This document shows, piece after piece, positions 54,520 through 64,000 of a DNA stretch of 64,000 nucleotides (position 1 is its first letter; each line of letters opens with the position of its first letter). This stretch comes from Undaria pinnatifida. Lineage: Eukaryota; Sar; Phaeophyceae; Laminariales; Alariaceae. Both the position numbers and the translations under genes were made by a program. The notes under the pieces are model-generated. The model searched no databases. It saw nothing but the letters and a program-made list of their open reading frames with translations, and had not been told where the DNA came from. Where the stretch lies: positions 14,269,695 to 14,333,694 of the forward strand of contig JABAKD010000012.1 in NCBI GenBank assembly GCA_012845835.1, written 5' to 3'.

Positions 54520-56295
54520 CCCCCCCCCCCCCCCCTCCCCCCTATCCCTCTTGTTCAAACGCCCCACCTAAAATCAAAATCTACCTGAGTAGTAAACACT
54601 ACCATCCAGCTGATATCATCTCATTATCCATCTAGCCATCCGTGCCGTAGCTCCAACTCATCTCCGCCCTCTGTCAAGATGCCGCCGGTGTGGCGGGGGG
54701 GGGCAGAAAAGGCTCTAGAATCTGCCGCATGCCGCCGGTGTGGCGGGGGGGGCAGGGAAGGCTCTACGGCAAACCAACCACAGAAAAGGTACTATGGCGA
54801 GGCGCGCCGTTTGATATCGCGTGTTCTTGGCTCCATAGCCAGACGGTTAGAGGTGTGGGGGTGGGTTTTGAGGAGCCGCATCTTCGACTCGTGGTCTAGT
54901 TCGTAGAACCGGAGTTTCCCCGAATCTCCCATATTTCTGCATATGCGACTCATCAGGGTGGGCTAGTGTTAAGATACGGCCTCGAAAGGCCTATAAGTAT
55001 CCGAATTTGAGATCATTTGGATGGGTTTCGTATGATAAGGTTGGCGTTTTATATTCGGGAAAGTTAGGAAGTAGATCGGAGGCACGTGCCTCCGATCTCA
55101 GAAGCTATCCCGGGCTCTGGTGGAAACGAATGAAGCTACATCTCTACGAAGGAACGAAAGTGAGTACTCTCCGAGGACCTGCTCAATTGGCAGACCTGCA
55201 GGGGACACTCTGTGTCCCCTACCCTTAATTTAACACCTCCCCCCCACCCCCCTTGTTCCCCGCCCAGTTCGTTCAAACGTCCCACTTACAATCGAAATCG
55301 GCCAGAGTTATAAAGACTTCTAAGCATTTGATATCACGTCATTATCTTTCTAGCCATCCATGACGTAGCTTTCATTCATCCCCCCTCCCCCCCTCCAACG
55401 CCCCCTCCTTCCCCACACCCCGCACGATCGCCTAGACCCAGCACCGCGCGTATAGCAAGCCCCTACATATATGATTGATACGCGCGATCGGAGGATCACA
55501 AACATGTTGCGAAGATCAATGTCGAACCTTGATCTCATAGCTAGAGCGTATTTTAATATTATCCTTTTTTTTTTTCCTCGCTTTCTCTTGCTTAAACGCC
55601 CCACCTAATATCGAAATCCGCCAGAGTAATAAACACTTCCACGCCCTGGATATCGCCTCGTTATCGTTTTAGAGCCGTCCATTCCGCTGCTGCAATTCCC
55701 ACCCACCCCCGCCCCCAACGCCCCCTCCTTCACCCACCACCCGCACCATCGCCTAGACCTAGCACCACGCGTATAGCAAACCCTTACATCTATGCGACCT
55801 AAAGCCCCCTCCCCCCCCGCCCCCCGCCCCCCTCGCCACATTCCCCCCCCCTCCCCCACGAGAAGGATTTATAGTTTCCACGCACAAATTGACCTGCCCC
55901 ACCCGTCCCCTCCCCCCCCCCCCCCCCTCCCGCCCCCTTTTGATCAAAATCAGGCCCCCACGTCCTTCAAAACTCCGCCCTCCCCTCACCGGTTATTCGA
56001 CTTACAGCATTCACTTGATAATAAACTGATGCATTTCCTTCCACAGATAGATGTCAGATTTTGTCCCCCTCAGAAACGGGTTATATAGTTTTTGCGCACA
56101 CACTGCCTAACATCACCCTGTTGACCCTGATTGCTACACTGTAGTTGCAAGGGGAGTCGCCGACCTATACAAGTATCCTTAATGAGAACACACAACCCGT
56201 AATACGCGCGATCGGAGTATCACACACAGCTTGCAAAGATGAGTTTCGACAAAATCTTCGATCTCACAGCTGGAGTGTATTCCATTTTTTTTGGT
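54520..56295 (+). repeat. C-rich composite repeat, copy 2, with insertion
   Basis: Co-linear with 24180-25410 (same three internal units, C runs and terminal block ending GATCTCACAGCTGGAGTGTA), but interrupted in the first C-rich run by about 575 bp of unrelated sequence (54668-55243). Confidence 0.8.
54668..55243. mobile_element. ~575-bp insertion within the composite repeat
   Basis: Absent from the sister copy at 24300-24340. Begins with two direct copies of ATGCCGCCGGTGTGGCGGGG (54679, 54729), contains a perfect 26-bp palindrome (55073-55098) and ends near a hairpin GGGGACAC-TCT-GTGTCCCC (55201-55219). No coding region or classic terminal repeats were identified. Confidence 0.6.
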
Positions 56296-56299
56296 ATAT

Positions 56300-56800
56300 T
56301 TTTGTCCTTCCTGAGCGAGCGTAACGCGCCGCGAATGATCATGCCGCCCGCGGACCGAAGACGCCTTGTGTGTGATACGACAACACGTCCATCATGCTGA
56401 GCTGTGGAATTGGTGCACTATGAGACTCTGCTCTCGAGTGCTCGCCACATACAAACTATCTCGCCAGCCAGGTTTCGGACATACGACGTGTTTATTATTT
56501 TTTTATATGCCACGAGCTCTTTCGTGGATGCGCAAACCAAAAACGAGCATGAACGGCGATCTTTTTTCCAGCTTTTTTTGTATGATCTCATCATACATGA
56601 GCGCAACGTTTCCTTGGAATGATAACCGATACGGTCATGGCCCAATCACTTAATTAAGTACTTACACGCCTTTCTCTACCCGTAGAACACCGGAGGCGAC
56701 CTATATTCATGCGCCCGATACTGCTGTTGTTGCTGGTTTTCGGGATGGATGTATATCTACGAACGCATTGGTGCGTAGAAGTCGTAGATCACGATTATCC
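56300..56800. other. Upstream region of RTRAF-like gene
   Basis: No gene recognised. Short frames on both strands between 56366 and 56653 lack domain support. Confidence 0.45.
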
Positions 56801-56808
56801 CTGCCACC

Positions 56809-56816
56809 TATAAAAT
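56809..56816 (+). promoter_or_regulatory. TATA box of RTRAF-like gene
   Basis: TATAAAAT lies 144 bp upstream of the ATG at 56953, giving an expected start near 56840 and a leader of about 110 nt. Confidence 0.5.
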
Positions 56817-56952
56817 GGCGCATTCCAACTCTCATGGAACACCCACTAGCAGAGGCAAGGCCAGTCATCCTTGGGTTTTAAGCAAGCTTGGGTTTTAGGC
56901 GTGTGTTCACGGTGGGTGTGCTTGCGTGATACGGTGGCATCGGGGTTGACAG

Positions 56953-57111
56953 ATGGCTTGCGAGGCGCGCATAGTGCGGGTGCTTCGGGCGCTAGAGTAT
57001 CCAAGTTTGGAGGAGACTACATCAGGCTCTAGCCCGAACCCAGCAGCGACGACTTTGGACAAGAGACCAGATGAGCTCGCCAGGATTGTGTCTTGGTTAG
57101 AGGACAGAAAG
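56953..57111 (+). CDS. RTRAF: RTRAF-like exon 1
   Basis: 53 codons from ATG; ends WLEDRK with donor AAAG followed by GTGAAT, phase 0. A palindromic CCAGGTACCTGG cluster begins 27 bp into the intron. Confidence 0.8.
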
Positions 57112-58010
57112 GTGAATACAGAGCACACAACAGCACCAGGTATGCCAGGTACCTGGTACCTGGTACCTGGTGTCATATAGCAACGAGAGGAGTGATAGTC
57201 GCGAGAGCCTAGGTCTATACGGGTTAGTTGCCGGTGCTATATTTGATTCTTGGCGCCGTGAAGAGAGAGGGCTACAGCAGTGGTGCAGCAGTCGATGGGT
57301 AAAATATGGAGTAGGGTTGCGTCAAATGTCAAATGGCACGTCAACATCCAGTTGCGCCGCATCAAACGCAAAAAAATACGAACTCACAGTGCACATCAAT
57401 GCCGCATGCCCCGCCTCCAGCACGAGCTATTAATCGTTGAGTTTTCTCGTACACTATTTCCACCAACCCTGTCTTCCATGCTAGGAACAGCAAATATTAT
57501 CAGTATACTACTGCTTGTGCTGCAAAAGTATATCAAGTAGTGGGCTGGACGATAGGCTCTGTTGCTGTACAGCATGTGCTGCCAAGGTTCCGCCGCGATT
57601 TGAGACCGCGATTTCCGCGCTCTTGCCTCTTGCCGCGACGAGCGCGAACCGGCGAGGCGCTAGGCAAAGTTTTTTGCGCGTTGTGCAACTTTCAACTCGT
57701 GGCCTCAACCCCCGACGAGAAATGGGCCCGAAACGTCCCAGGGCGGCGCATCCTAACACTGCAATATTAATCCCGCGAGGAAGACACCACTAAAAAACCA
57801 CCACCCACCACCACCACCAACAAAAACAATTGCAATAACACACGCAGCATTCCGTTTTGCATAGACTACAGCAGTAGCAGGCGCACGCAGTAGTGCTAAA
57901 ATATGTATGCTGACTGTATTGCTCTCACTGCTCCAGTCGTCTCATCGGGTTCCTTTCGGTTTTTCGTGCCTGTCGGTCGTGCGTCCGCTGTATGTCATCA
58001 TGCCGCCGCC

Positions 58011-58045
<35 letters not shown>

Positions 58046-59974
58046 AGATCCGTCGTCTTGCCATCTCCGAACGCGCACCGTTGCGTACCGCTGGCCCTCA
58101 CTGGAATGAGGCGTTCTTCAAGTACCTGCGGGAAATGGGCTGCCCCTACGACTTGCAGTCGGTTTCAACAGGTAACGCTGTCCTTGCATTCTAGTCCAAC
58201 CGTCCCACCCCACTGAACCCAAACTGAAACTGCCACTGTAAGATGTACTGTAGTCCAGGCTGAGCAGGATCGGTCAGACGTGTAGGTTTTGCATACCAGG
58301 CATAGTCGTTCCGAAAACCTGTGCAACGTGACTCAAGCGTACTGAATTCAACTAGGGAGGACCATAATACCGGTATGTACGTGTGTTTTTGTGGTTCGTT
58401 CCGTGCGGTATTCATGTCTTGGGGCAGAAGCAGGAGGCGAAGGACAATCAAATTCTACCAGCGCCCGCCTCAGAGGGCTCTCCTGGCTAGTGGGGGAAGC
58501 CGCTGCCGAAGAGTTCGCAGACCACGGAAAGGAGTACGCCGAGGCTGCAAGAAAGGTGTGCATTTTTTTCCTGCCCAATGTTGAAACCTAGCCCTGACCC
58601 CGGTTCGACCGCTTGAGAAATTGCTCGGAATGAGTGAGATAGCAGATATTATAGTATGGACTACCAGCTCCGCAGACGCCGCCTCCCGTTGCTTGGATGG
58701 CGAACACCCGACGTTCTCCGTCTCGTATTTATGGGCTTGCGAGGGTCCATGGTCTACGCACCACGGCCATGCATGGTAATAAGTGCGCTCTGTTACCACC
58801 CTCTTCTTCTCCCCTCCCCCCCCGCCCCTCCAGCCCCCTCCCGTCCCCTGCCCTAGCCCTTCCCTCCCCTCCTCTCCCCTCCTTTTCCTCCTCTCTTGTA
58901 CCGCTCCCCTCCCCTCCACATATTGTGTGGGGTTGAGGACCCGAACTCCGCACACGGGGAATGATCGCATCACGTAATGTGGATATGGCGAGGCCCCCAC
59001 GAGGCAGTTACATAGTGATACCCATTACTGTCTCTGGAGTGGCCATACCAAAAAACAAAGTAACTCGTTGGCGCTGTCATCCATAAGCAAGAAAGTAGCC
59101 ACAAGGTGCCGAATTCCGTCTTACGAGCGGTTCTTGAAAAGATGCAGCTCACCCTTCATGCGACTCGCCGAAAACCTCACGGCGCTTCGCGCTTGGTGCA
59201 AGCAATGTCTGCCTGGTTGGTGAAAACCTGACGTGCTCCGTCCCGGTATAGTAGGGATGCGAGGGTCTATGGCCATTCGACTACGGCCATGCACAAACTG
59301 AGTACACACCCTCCCCCCCCCCCCCCCCCCCCTCCCCCTCCCCTCCTCGCCGCGAATCTCCCTCTGGCGACAACTGTTGATAGGTTTTAGCGCGATCTCC
59401 CTCTGTACAGGCCGGGCACGCAGCGAACTTTCGCCCAGGGTCAGAGTTGCCACCGCGTCCACCCAGCGCCGCTCTTTTGCCCGAGGGAGAAGCCGGGGTG
59501 AAGGTATCGCCTGCAACTGAAGGGCCAGGCGTGGGAGCGGAGGATGTACTGCCGTCGGCGGTGACATGCTCTGATGGCGCGGTGGGGGGTGGAGATGCGG
59601 CCGCGCGGCCGCCTGGTTTGTCTGCTTCTGTGCCCGGATCCTCGGCTGGAGTTCTAGAGGGGAAGCCTACTGCGAAAGGCAGCGATAGTGGCGATGGTAT
59701 GGACGATCGAGGCGAGGTTAAGGATGGTGGTATGGACCATGGCGACGGTCGGGTGGTTCCCATGAACCGAAAAGACGGTAGTGGAGAGGATGGGCGACGC
59801 GATGGGGATAGGGTTTTCGATGAGCTGAAGGGGTTTTCGGCCGGCGTTGACACAGGAGATGAGAAATGCGATCGCGTGGCGACCGTGCTCCGGATGCTGT
59901 ATTTGTCGGATTTGAGAAGCTTGCAGGATGAGGTTAACGGTATTCTAGCCATGGCGCAGACCGGCAGGCCGTAA
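56953..59974 (+). CDS. RTRAF: RTRAF (C14orf166/CLE7) homologue, RNA transcription/translation/transport factor
   Basis: Predicted exons 56953-57111, 58048-58171, 58428-58555 and 59411-59970 (or to TAA 59972-59974). Junction phases 0, 1 and 0 are all compatible. The N-terminal half follows the family closely: LRALEYPS, then ELARIVSWLEDRK joined to IRRLAISERAPLR, GPHWNEAFFKYLREMGCPY and LSWLVGEAAAEEF...KEYAEAARK. The C-terminal block GVDTGDEKCDRVATVLRMLY and LSDLRSLQDEVNGILAMAQ matches the conserved end helix. In animals RTRAF joins the tRNA-ligase complex and acts in RNA transport and transcription. A Gly/Asp/Pro-rich linker of about 130 residues replaces or hides the central helical segment. 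The usual last residues are not seen; GTAAGT at 59971 suggests one further exon. Unspliced there, the protein has 324 residues. Confidence 0.82.
57137..57176. repeat. CCAGGTACCTGG palindromic cluster
   Basis: Overlapping CAGGTA, GGTACCTGGTACC and ACCTGGTG words form nested palindromes. Isolated copies of the word occur across the window (for example 5737, 8395, 10010 and 11340), mostly in non-coding DNA. Confidence 0.7.
58012..58044 (+). repeat. RTRAF: CTG trinucleotide microsatellite abutting exon 2 acceptor
   Basis: Eleven consecutive CTG triplets end at the TAG acceptor of RTRAF-like exon 2 and supply its pyrimidine tract. Length change here could affect splicing. Confidence 0.85.
58048..58171 (+). 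CDS. RTRAF: RTRAF-like exon 2
   Basis: Acceptor CTGCTGCTGTAG at the end of a CTG microsatellite; donor CAACAG followed by GTAACG, phase 1. Encodes IRRLAISERAPLR and NEAFFKYLREMGCPYDLQ, restoring family spacing exactly after WLEDRK. Confidence 0.82.
58428..58555 (+). CDS. RTRAF: RTRAF-like exon 3
   Basis: Acceptor TTGGGGCAG; an alternative AG six bases further would also keep frame and drop two residues. Encodes LRGLSWLVGEAAAEEFADH and GKEYAEAARK; donor GTGTGC, phase 0. Confidence 0.78.
58680..58790 (+). repeat. Partial copy of the 385-bp repeat 3' end
   Basis: CGACGTTCTCCGTCTCGTAT to GGGTCCATGGTCTACGCACC and CGGCCATGCATG match, diverged, 15628-15690 and 59228-59300. It lies just before a C-rich run and the complete copy. 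Confidence 0.65.
58921..59308 (+). repeat. 385-bp dispersed repeat, copy 2 (intron 3 of RTRAF-like gene)
   Basis: Co-linear with 15318-15700. As there, it is followed by a C-rich run and then a splice acceptor of a long low-complexity exon. Confidence 0.8.
59411..59974 (+). CDS. RTRAF: RTRAF-like exon 4
   Basis: Acceptor CTCTGTACAG, phase 0. Starts AGHAANFRPGSELPP, continues with a Gly/Asp/Ala-rich linker, and ends with the conserved helix and AQTGRP. Then GTAAGT (59971) is a consensus donor whose in-frame reading is an immediate TAA. The 385-bp repeat ends 102 bp upstream. Confidence 0.75.
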   Translation, partial: AGHAANFRPGSELPPRPPSAALLPEGEAGVKVSPATEGPGVGAEDVLPSAVTCSDGAVGGGDAAARPPGLSASVPGSSAGVLEGKPTAKGSDSGDGMDDRGEVKDGGMDHGDGRVVPMNRKDGSGEDGRRDGDRVFDELKGFSAGVDTGDEKCDRVATVLRMLYLSDLRSLQDEVNGILAMAQTGRP

Positions 59975-59979
59975 GTGAC

Positions 59980-61830
59980 AGCGTTCGCTTAGGCGTGCTG
60001 CACGTGTGGGTTACCTGGTAATGCCAATGTTGTCAGTTTTTCGTACATACGCTCGTGTTAAAAAAATATGTTGTCATGGCGTCCGGCGTTCATTGTACAG
60101 TACTTGCTATCAAATCCAAAGCGGGTACAATACTCGTACAATAAACGCCTTCTACTATATAAGAGGTATTAAAGTATTATTAAAGTATACCACATTGTGG
60201 CAAAAAGTATTTTCTCAATGACGTGACGGGGCTCCTTACCCCAATATCATCGGAATTTCATTTTTTTTTCCCGTTATGCATACCCATACCATGGGTTTGC
60301 TCATGGGGTTGCCCTTTCAGTGTACTACAAAAAGCAAAGCCACTGCTGTTGGGTTGAGGTATAAAGCTCCCCTCTCAAGGAAGCATCCTCCTAAGAAAAA
60401 ATTGCACCTCTACAGTAGTCCACGTGACAACGCTTCCGTGTTGTATGTTAGCAAAAAGGAAAGCCACTCTTACCATGCCGCATGCTGTTGTACTACTGCT
60501 GTTGTAATAATACTAACTGCACTAAGGGGGCACCATTTTGTTTCTGCGGCTCCTCGCGTGGCGAGCACAATACGTGAATGTTTTGGTATAATATCGCCCC
60601 GGGAGCCTTATAAGGCGTAAGATTTAGGGCACGGAAACGATATGAAGGGTTTCACATGCGTTTGAAGGCATGTACATATAGGAAAAAGGGCATGATGCAT
60701 TGGGTTCGCGGATTAGCACGCCCAAAAAACTGTCTTTGGGAAAGAACGGAAGTACAACCCGATGAACGATGGATAATGAACGATGAATAATGAACGCCAT
60801 TCATGCCGTAGGTATACCATGAATGACGAATCAGGTGTAAACCACCACAAGTATTCCTGTAGTATTTCAACGGTATTGGGTAGTTTAGTCATTAGTTACT
60901 GTACTTTGACTGTTCTTACGGCGGCACCAGGTGCACACTCAATAGGTCCTCGCACGTAGGACCTATTTAGGAGAGTGCCTACACCTGATATAACCAACTA
61001 TTTGTGGAGGAAAGTGGAAAATCACGTTTACCAGGTCCCAAGTCGTAAGCTGACTGTTATTGATAGTCGACCAGTAGTTGACTATTGCATCATATTAGTC
61101 GAGGAGCTCCGTCGGTGATAAGCGATATAGAGTTATTACTAGTTAGCCCAAGAAGTGCTATTAACCTACTGTAGTCACACCCTTACACCCTTGTATCATA
61201 GCGCATCTCCCATTTGAAAGGAAATGCAGACTGAAAAAAATCCTGCATTGCATGCCGTCTACTGCTGTGGTTTAGCGTGTCTTGTAGAGTCTTGATATTT
61301 ACGTGAAGTTGGACAAAAAAAAGTTGATATTGCAACAAGCAAGACAACAAAGGGACATCACATCGATGGGCGGGAGTATGTTTTTGGAATAACGCAGAAA
61401 ACTGAATGTTTCATGGCTGTATTTATCGCTGTACACGGCTCTCTTGTGACCAAGGATCGTGCCGACGCTGCACCGTACATAGCACACCCGGCAGGGCACA
61501 CGGAAAAACAAGAGGAATATCTGAGCGCGACAGTGCGGGAGATTTGTCTCGTTGCGCTGTACCCATGAGAAACCCTACACCATTCAACCCTGCCATTCGC
61601 TAGATCGTCACATACTGTTGTAGAGAGGGCCATACAACGTGTACAGACACAAGGCGGGTACGTAAAGCCTTTGAAGGGGGACCAGAGACGGCGACCTCAA
61701 CTACAAATCATTCTCGCCGCAACCAGACATGCAGAAGCATCCCCCCCCCTCCCCCCCCCGAATCTCCCTTCGTCATCACCTCCAACCCCCCCCCTTCCCC
61801 TGTCCCATCCTAAAATAAGGCCCAAGAGTT
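59980..61830. other. Region between RTRAF-like and SUGP1-like genes
   Basis: No exon recognised. Contains duplicated ATGAACGATG(G/A)ATAATGAACG words (60760-60800) and no RNA gene. The missing last RTRAF exon could lie here; no sequence reading like the family's C-terminal LG-x-VGR end was found by eye. Confidence 0.45.
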
Positions 61831-61839
61831 GTACCCATA

Positions 61840-61965
61840 TTCATAGAGCGATCTCGAGCAACTCGCAAGTGTACAGTGATACTCAGAGCAATCTCCAGCA
61901 ACTCAAAAGTGTACCGACACACCTACTCACAGGACGATCTCCAGCAACTCAAAAAGTGTATAGCG
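61840..61965 (+). repeat. ~45-bp minisatellite ATCTCCAGCAACTCAAAAGTGTA
   Basis: Three units share (C/A)GATCTC(C/G)AGCAACTC followed by (A/G)AAAGTGTA, spaced about 40-48 bp. Confidence 0.75.
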
Positions 61966-61999
61966 GTGGGCCCCTAGTTATGAATACTGTAGTACAATC

Positions 62000-62090
62000 T
62001 CCTACCTGGTAGGATATTATCATATTAATAACACGATCTTCTTGGATAGTGTCATCACATTAATAGTACGATCTCCTAGGATTGTTGAGC
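62000..62090 (-). repeat. Duplicated 3' end of SUGP1-like exon
   Basis: Read on the minus strand, the exon end CCTAGGAGATCGTACTATTAA (62080-62060) is followed by a copy near 62050-62030 (CCAAGAAGATCGTGTTATTAA) encoding PRRSCY and a stop, and by a weaker trace near 62010. It is a local duplication in the 3' untranslated region. Confidence 0.65.
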
Positions 62091-62401
62091 GGGTTCGGGC
62101 GGAACCGATACGCGAGCATCATCCGCTTCCGGTATTGTTCGAACTCGTTGTCCCCCTCCCCCACTTCATGAGTCTCCTTCACCCCTACCCCTGTCCCCTC
62201 AACGCCCCCGGCCATGTTCACAGGTACGGCCGTACCCTCGCCCTCCTTGCCCAACCCCTCTCCCTCCGTCCACCCCGCCTTCTTGAGCATCTGGAAACCT
62301 ATGTTGCCCTCGTCTAGCTTGTGCTTCTCGAAATCTTCCTCGACTTCCGCGGCCTCTCCCTTGGCCGCCCTATCTGATTTCTTCAGGAACCGCTCCAATT
62401 C
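62060..62401 (-). CDS. SUGP1: Last coding exon of SUGP1-like SURP/G-patch splicing factor
   Basis: On the minus strand, after acceptor TTTTTGTAG (62402), the exon encodes 113 residues starting ELERFLKKSD and ending at TAA 62062-62060. It contains a G-patch: NIGFQMLKKAGWTEGEGLGK (aromatic and Gly positions conserved), then EGTAVPVN, an acidic stretch, and the hallmark C-terminus FEQYRKRMMLAYRF followed by RPNPLNNPRRSYY, nearly identical to animal SUGP1. G-patches bind and stimulate DEAH-box helicases, and SUGP1 acts in branch-site recognition by the spliceosome. Upstream exons, including SURP modules, must lie at higher coordinates; none was identified before the window edge. Confidence 0.9.
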   Translation of the reverse strand, partial: ELERFLKKSDRAAKGEAAEVEEDFEKHKLDEGNIGFQMLKKAGWTEGEGLGKEGEGTAVPVNMAGGVEGTGVGVKETHEVGEGDNEFEQYRKRMMLAYRFRPNPLNNPRRSYY

Positions 62402-62574
62402 CTACAAAAAGTACGGGTACAGTATCAAGTTCAGCGTGCAGGGAATTTCGTCAATTTCCTGACATAGAGGGCACAGCATCAACATCAGCGTGGAGACGCC
62501 AGCATCCCAAGGTGTTTGGCAATGTGAATATTAATATTTTACACCCTCGGACCGGTCATATCCCTATTTCGGGA

Positions 62575-63062
62575 TCTAGATCATGTTCTCTGGGTGGGAT
62601 CTGTACGATCTATAGCTCTTACCACACGCTTACTTGGGTGGGATCTGTTTGATCTAGCTCTTCCATACATGTTTACCTTACTGGGATCTGTGCGATGTAG
62701 AACTCTCAACAGGTGTGCTCGGGTGGGATCTGTGAGATCTGCATGATCAGCCCATGTCTGCCGAGTGGAATCTGTAGGATCTGCGAGATCTAGATCATAT
62801 TTTCCTGTTGGGACCTGTATGATCTAGATCTTACATGCTTCGCCAGGTGGGATCTGCGTGATCTAGGTATTTCACACATGGTTTGCCAGATGGGATCTGT
62901 ATGATCTGCATCATCTGTGTATGTTTCACCAGCTGGGGTCTGCGTGATCTGGATCTTCCATGTTTCGCCAGGTGGGATAGGTATGATCTACCGGTACATC
63001 TTACATAAACGTTTGGGTTAGTGGGATTTCTATGATCTGCATGATCTAGCACATGTATCTGA
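62575..63062. repeat. Minisatellite GTGGGATCTGTATGATCTAGATC..., part 1
   Basis: About nine diverged units of 45-60 bp with TGGGATCTGT(A/G)(T/C)GATCT(A/G) and (C)ACATGTTT(C/A)(G/A)CCAG words. It probably lies in an intron of the SUGP1-like gene. Confidence 0.8.
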
Positions 63063-63064
63063 AC

Positions 63065-63675
63065 GTGGACATGTTTGACCTCGGCTGATTCATCATATTA
63101 CGCCGTTGATTCACACGTATATTGCAACTGATTTATACGAGATCGGAGCTACATTGGCGAATTGACAGCCCACGGTGGTCTGAGCTCCCCACACCAAGCA
63201 CACAGCCACAACAGCTTCACATGCACGCCACCGCCTAAAGCGCACTACAGCTTGGCAACCGTCGACGGCGGCGGGCGTCAGCCCTTCTAGTGGCACTGCG
63301 GCCACAGATTAGCTCGGCAGCGGGCAGCAAGTGGTTCCTCTGCGAATCTCGGAGGCGCGACGATCGAGTTGCTGAAGGACGGCGTGGAGGAGGTTGGCCG
63401 CAGTCTATCTGCAGTCTATCTGTCTAGAACATCAATTAGACCACCCAGTCCCCAACGCGAAACATCTATGCTCGCAATCACAGCAATAACCCTGTGTGGT
63501 AGAGCTGCGAGTCGGTAGGATTTCACGCCCAATAACAAATCGACAGGTGCCGTTAGCCACAACTACGTTACTTTTAAGCCGGCTGGCTGAGCTGATGGCC
63601 GGCGCTGACGCCCAACGACGACAAAATGAAGCCCGCTTCAAACGATCTTTTCTGCGAGTCAAATGCGGATGGCAC
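63065..63675. other. Unique ~600-bp segment interrupting the minisatellite
   Basis: Normal-complexity, GC-richer sequence. Frames of 64-105 codons on either strand show no recognised domain. It could contain an exon of the SUGP1-like gene (minus strand), but no convincing splice-bounded match was found. Confidence 0.4.
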
Positions 63676-63677
63676 CT

Positions 63678-64000
63678 CGGGGATCTGTATGATCTATATC
63701 TTGCATACGCTTTTGCCTGGGTGGGATCTGTATTATCTAGATCTTCCACACACGTCGGCCTGAGTGGGTTCTGTGCAATCTAGATATTCGTACCAGGTAC
63801 ATGTTTTGCCAGGTGGGATGTGTATGATCTGCGTGATCTGCACATGTCTACCAGGTGGCGTTCAAGCATTTTTCCTGGGCGGGATCTGTATGATCTGCGA
63901 GATCTAGATCATATTTCCCTGATGGAATCTGCATGGTCTGGATCTTAAACACATGTTTCGGCGGATGGGATCTGTAGCATCTGCAGGATCTGCTCATGTT
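63678..64000. repeat. Minisatellite GTGGGATCTGTATGATCTAGATC..., part 2
   Basis: The same unit type as 62575-63062 resumes and runs off the window edge. Confidence 0.8.

Noticed and set aside
59281-59952. 223-codon minus-strand frame
   Set aside because: Antisense shadow of RTRAF-like exon 4, Ser/Pro-rich from complementing Gly/Asp codons.

Overview
The window is nuclear DNA of a eukaryote. Coding exons are separated by GT-AG introns up to about 6 kb. Introns and intergenic DNA are full of micro- and minisatellites, tRNA-derived SINEs, small inverted-repeat elements and one Ty1/copia retrotransposon. Nothing resembles an operon, a CRISPR array or a viral genome. The copia reverse transcriptase, the large introns in GC-rich genes and a short TTAGGG tract suggest a stramenopile alga, most likely a brown alga. 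That assignment is inference; no rRNA or organellar marker is present.

Layout. 0-7 kb is repeat-rich DNA with one possible minus-strand signal-peptide exon near 6.6 kb. 7.56-20.9 kb holds the best gene: a TATA box and seven phase-compatible plus-strand exons encoding a predicted 905-residue protein with tetratricopeptide repeats and a C-terminal RING-H2 finger, hence a likely E3 ubiquitin ligase with a TPR scaffold. 21-33 kb is repeats, dominated by a 2.2 kb foldback-like array of GGAAGC palindromes (25.57-27.76 kb) and a 464-bp tandem triplication (31.2-32.6 kb). An intronless OTU-type cysteine protease-like gene lies at 33.07-33.65 kb. 33.9-45.5 kb is SINEs, MITEs and degenerate tandem repeats. 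45.5-51.6 kb is a copia element with both LTRs and a 5-bp target duplication, broken by stops, frameshifts, lost catalytic residues and a nested MITE. 52.7-56.3 kb holds a SINE, a 1-kb pogo-like inverted-repeat element and a large C-rich composite repeat.

56.8-60 kb carries a second gene, a homologue of RTRAF (C14orf166/CLE7), with a TATA box and four exons. On the opposite strand at 62.06-62.40 kb is the last coding exon of a SUGP1-like SURP/G-patch splicing factor; the rest of that gene lies upstream toward and beyond the right edge. RTRAF and SUGP1 are both RNA-metabolism proteins, but their 3' ends converge here and no co-regulation is implied.

No complete new multi-gene system was found. 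The most unusual items are the frame-preserving foldback array with an interstitial telomere motif, the TPR-RING gene with an expanded RING loop, and one 385-bp repeat that sits just upstream of a low-complexity exon in both intron-containing plus-strand genes.
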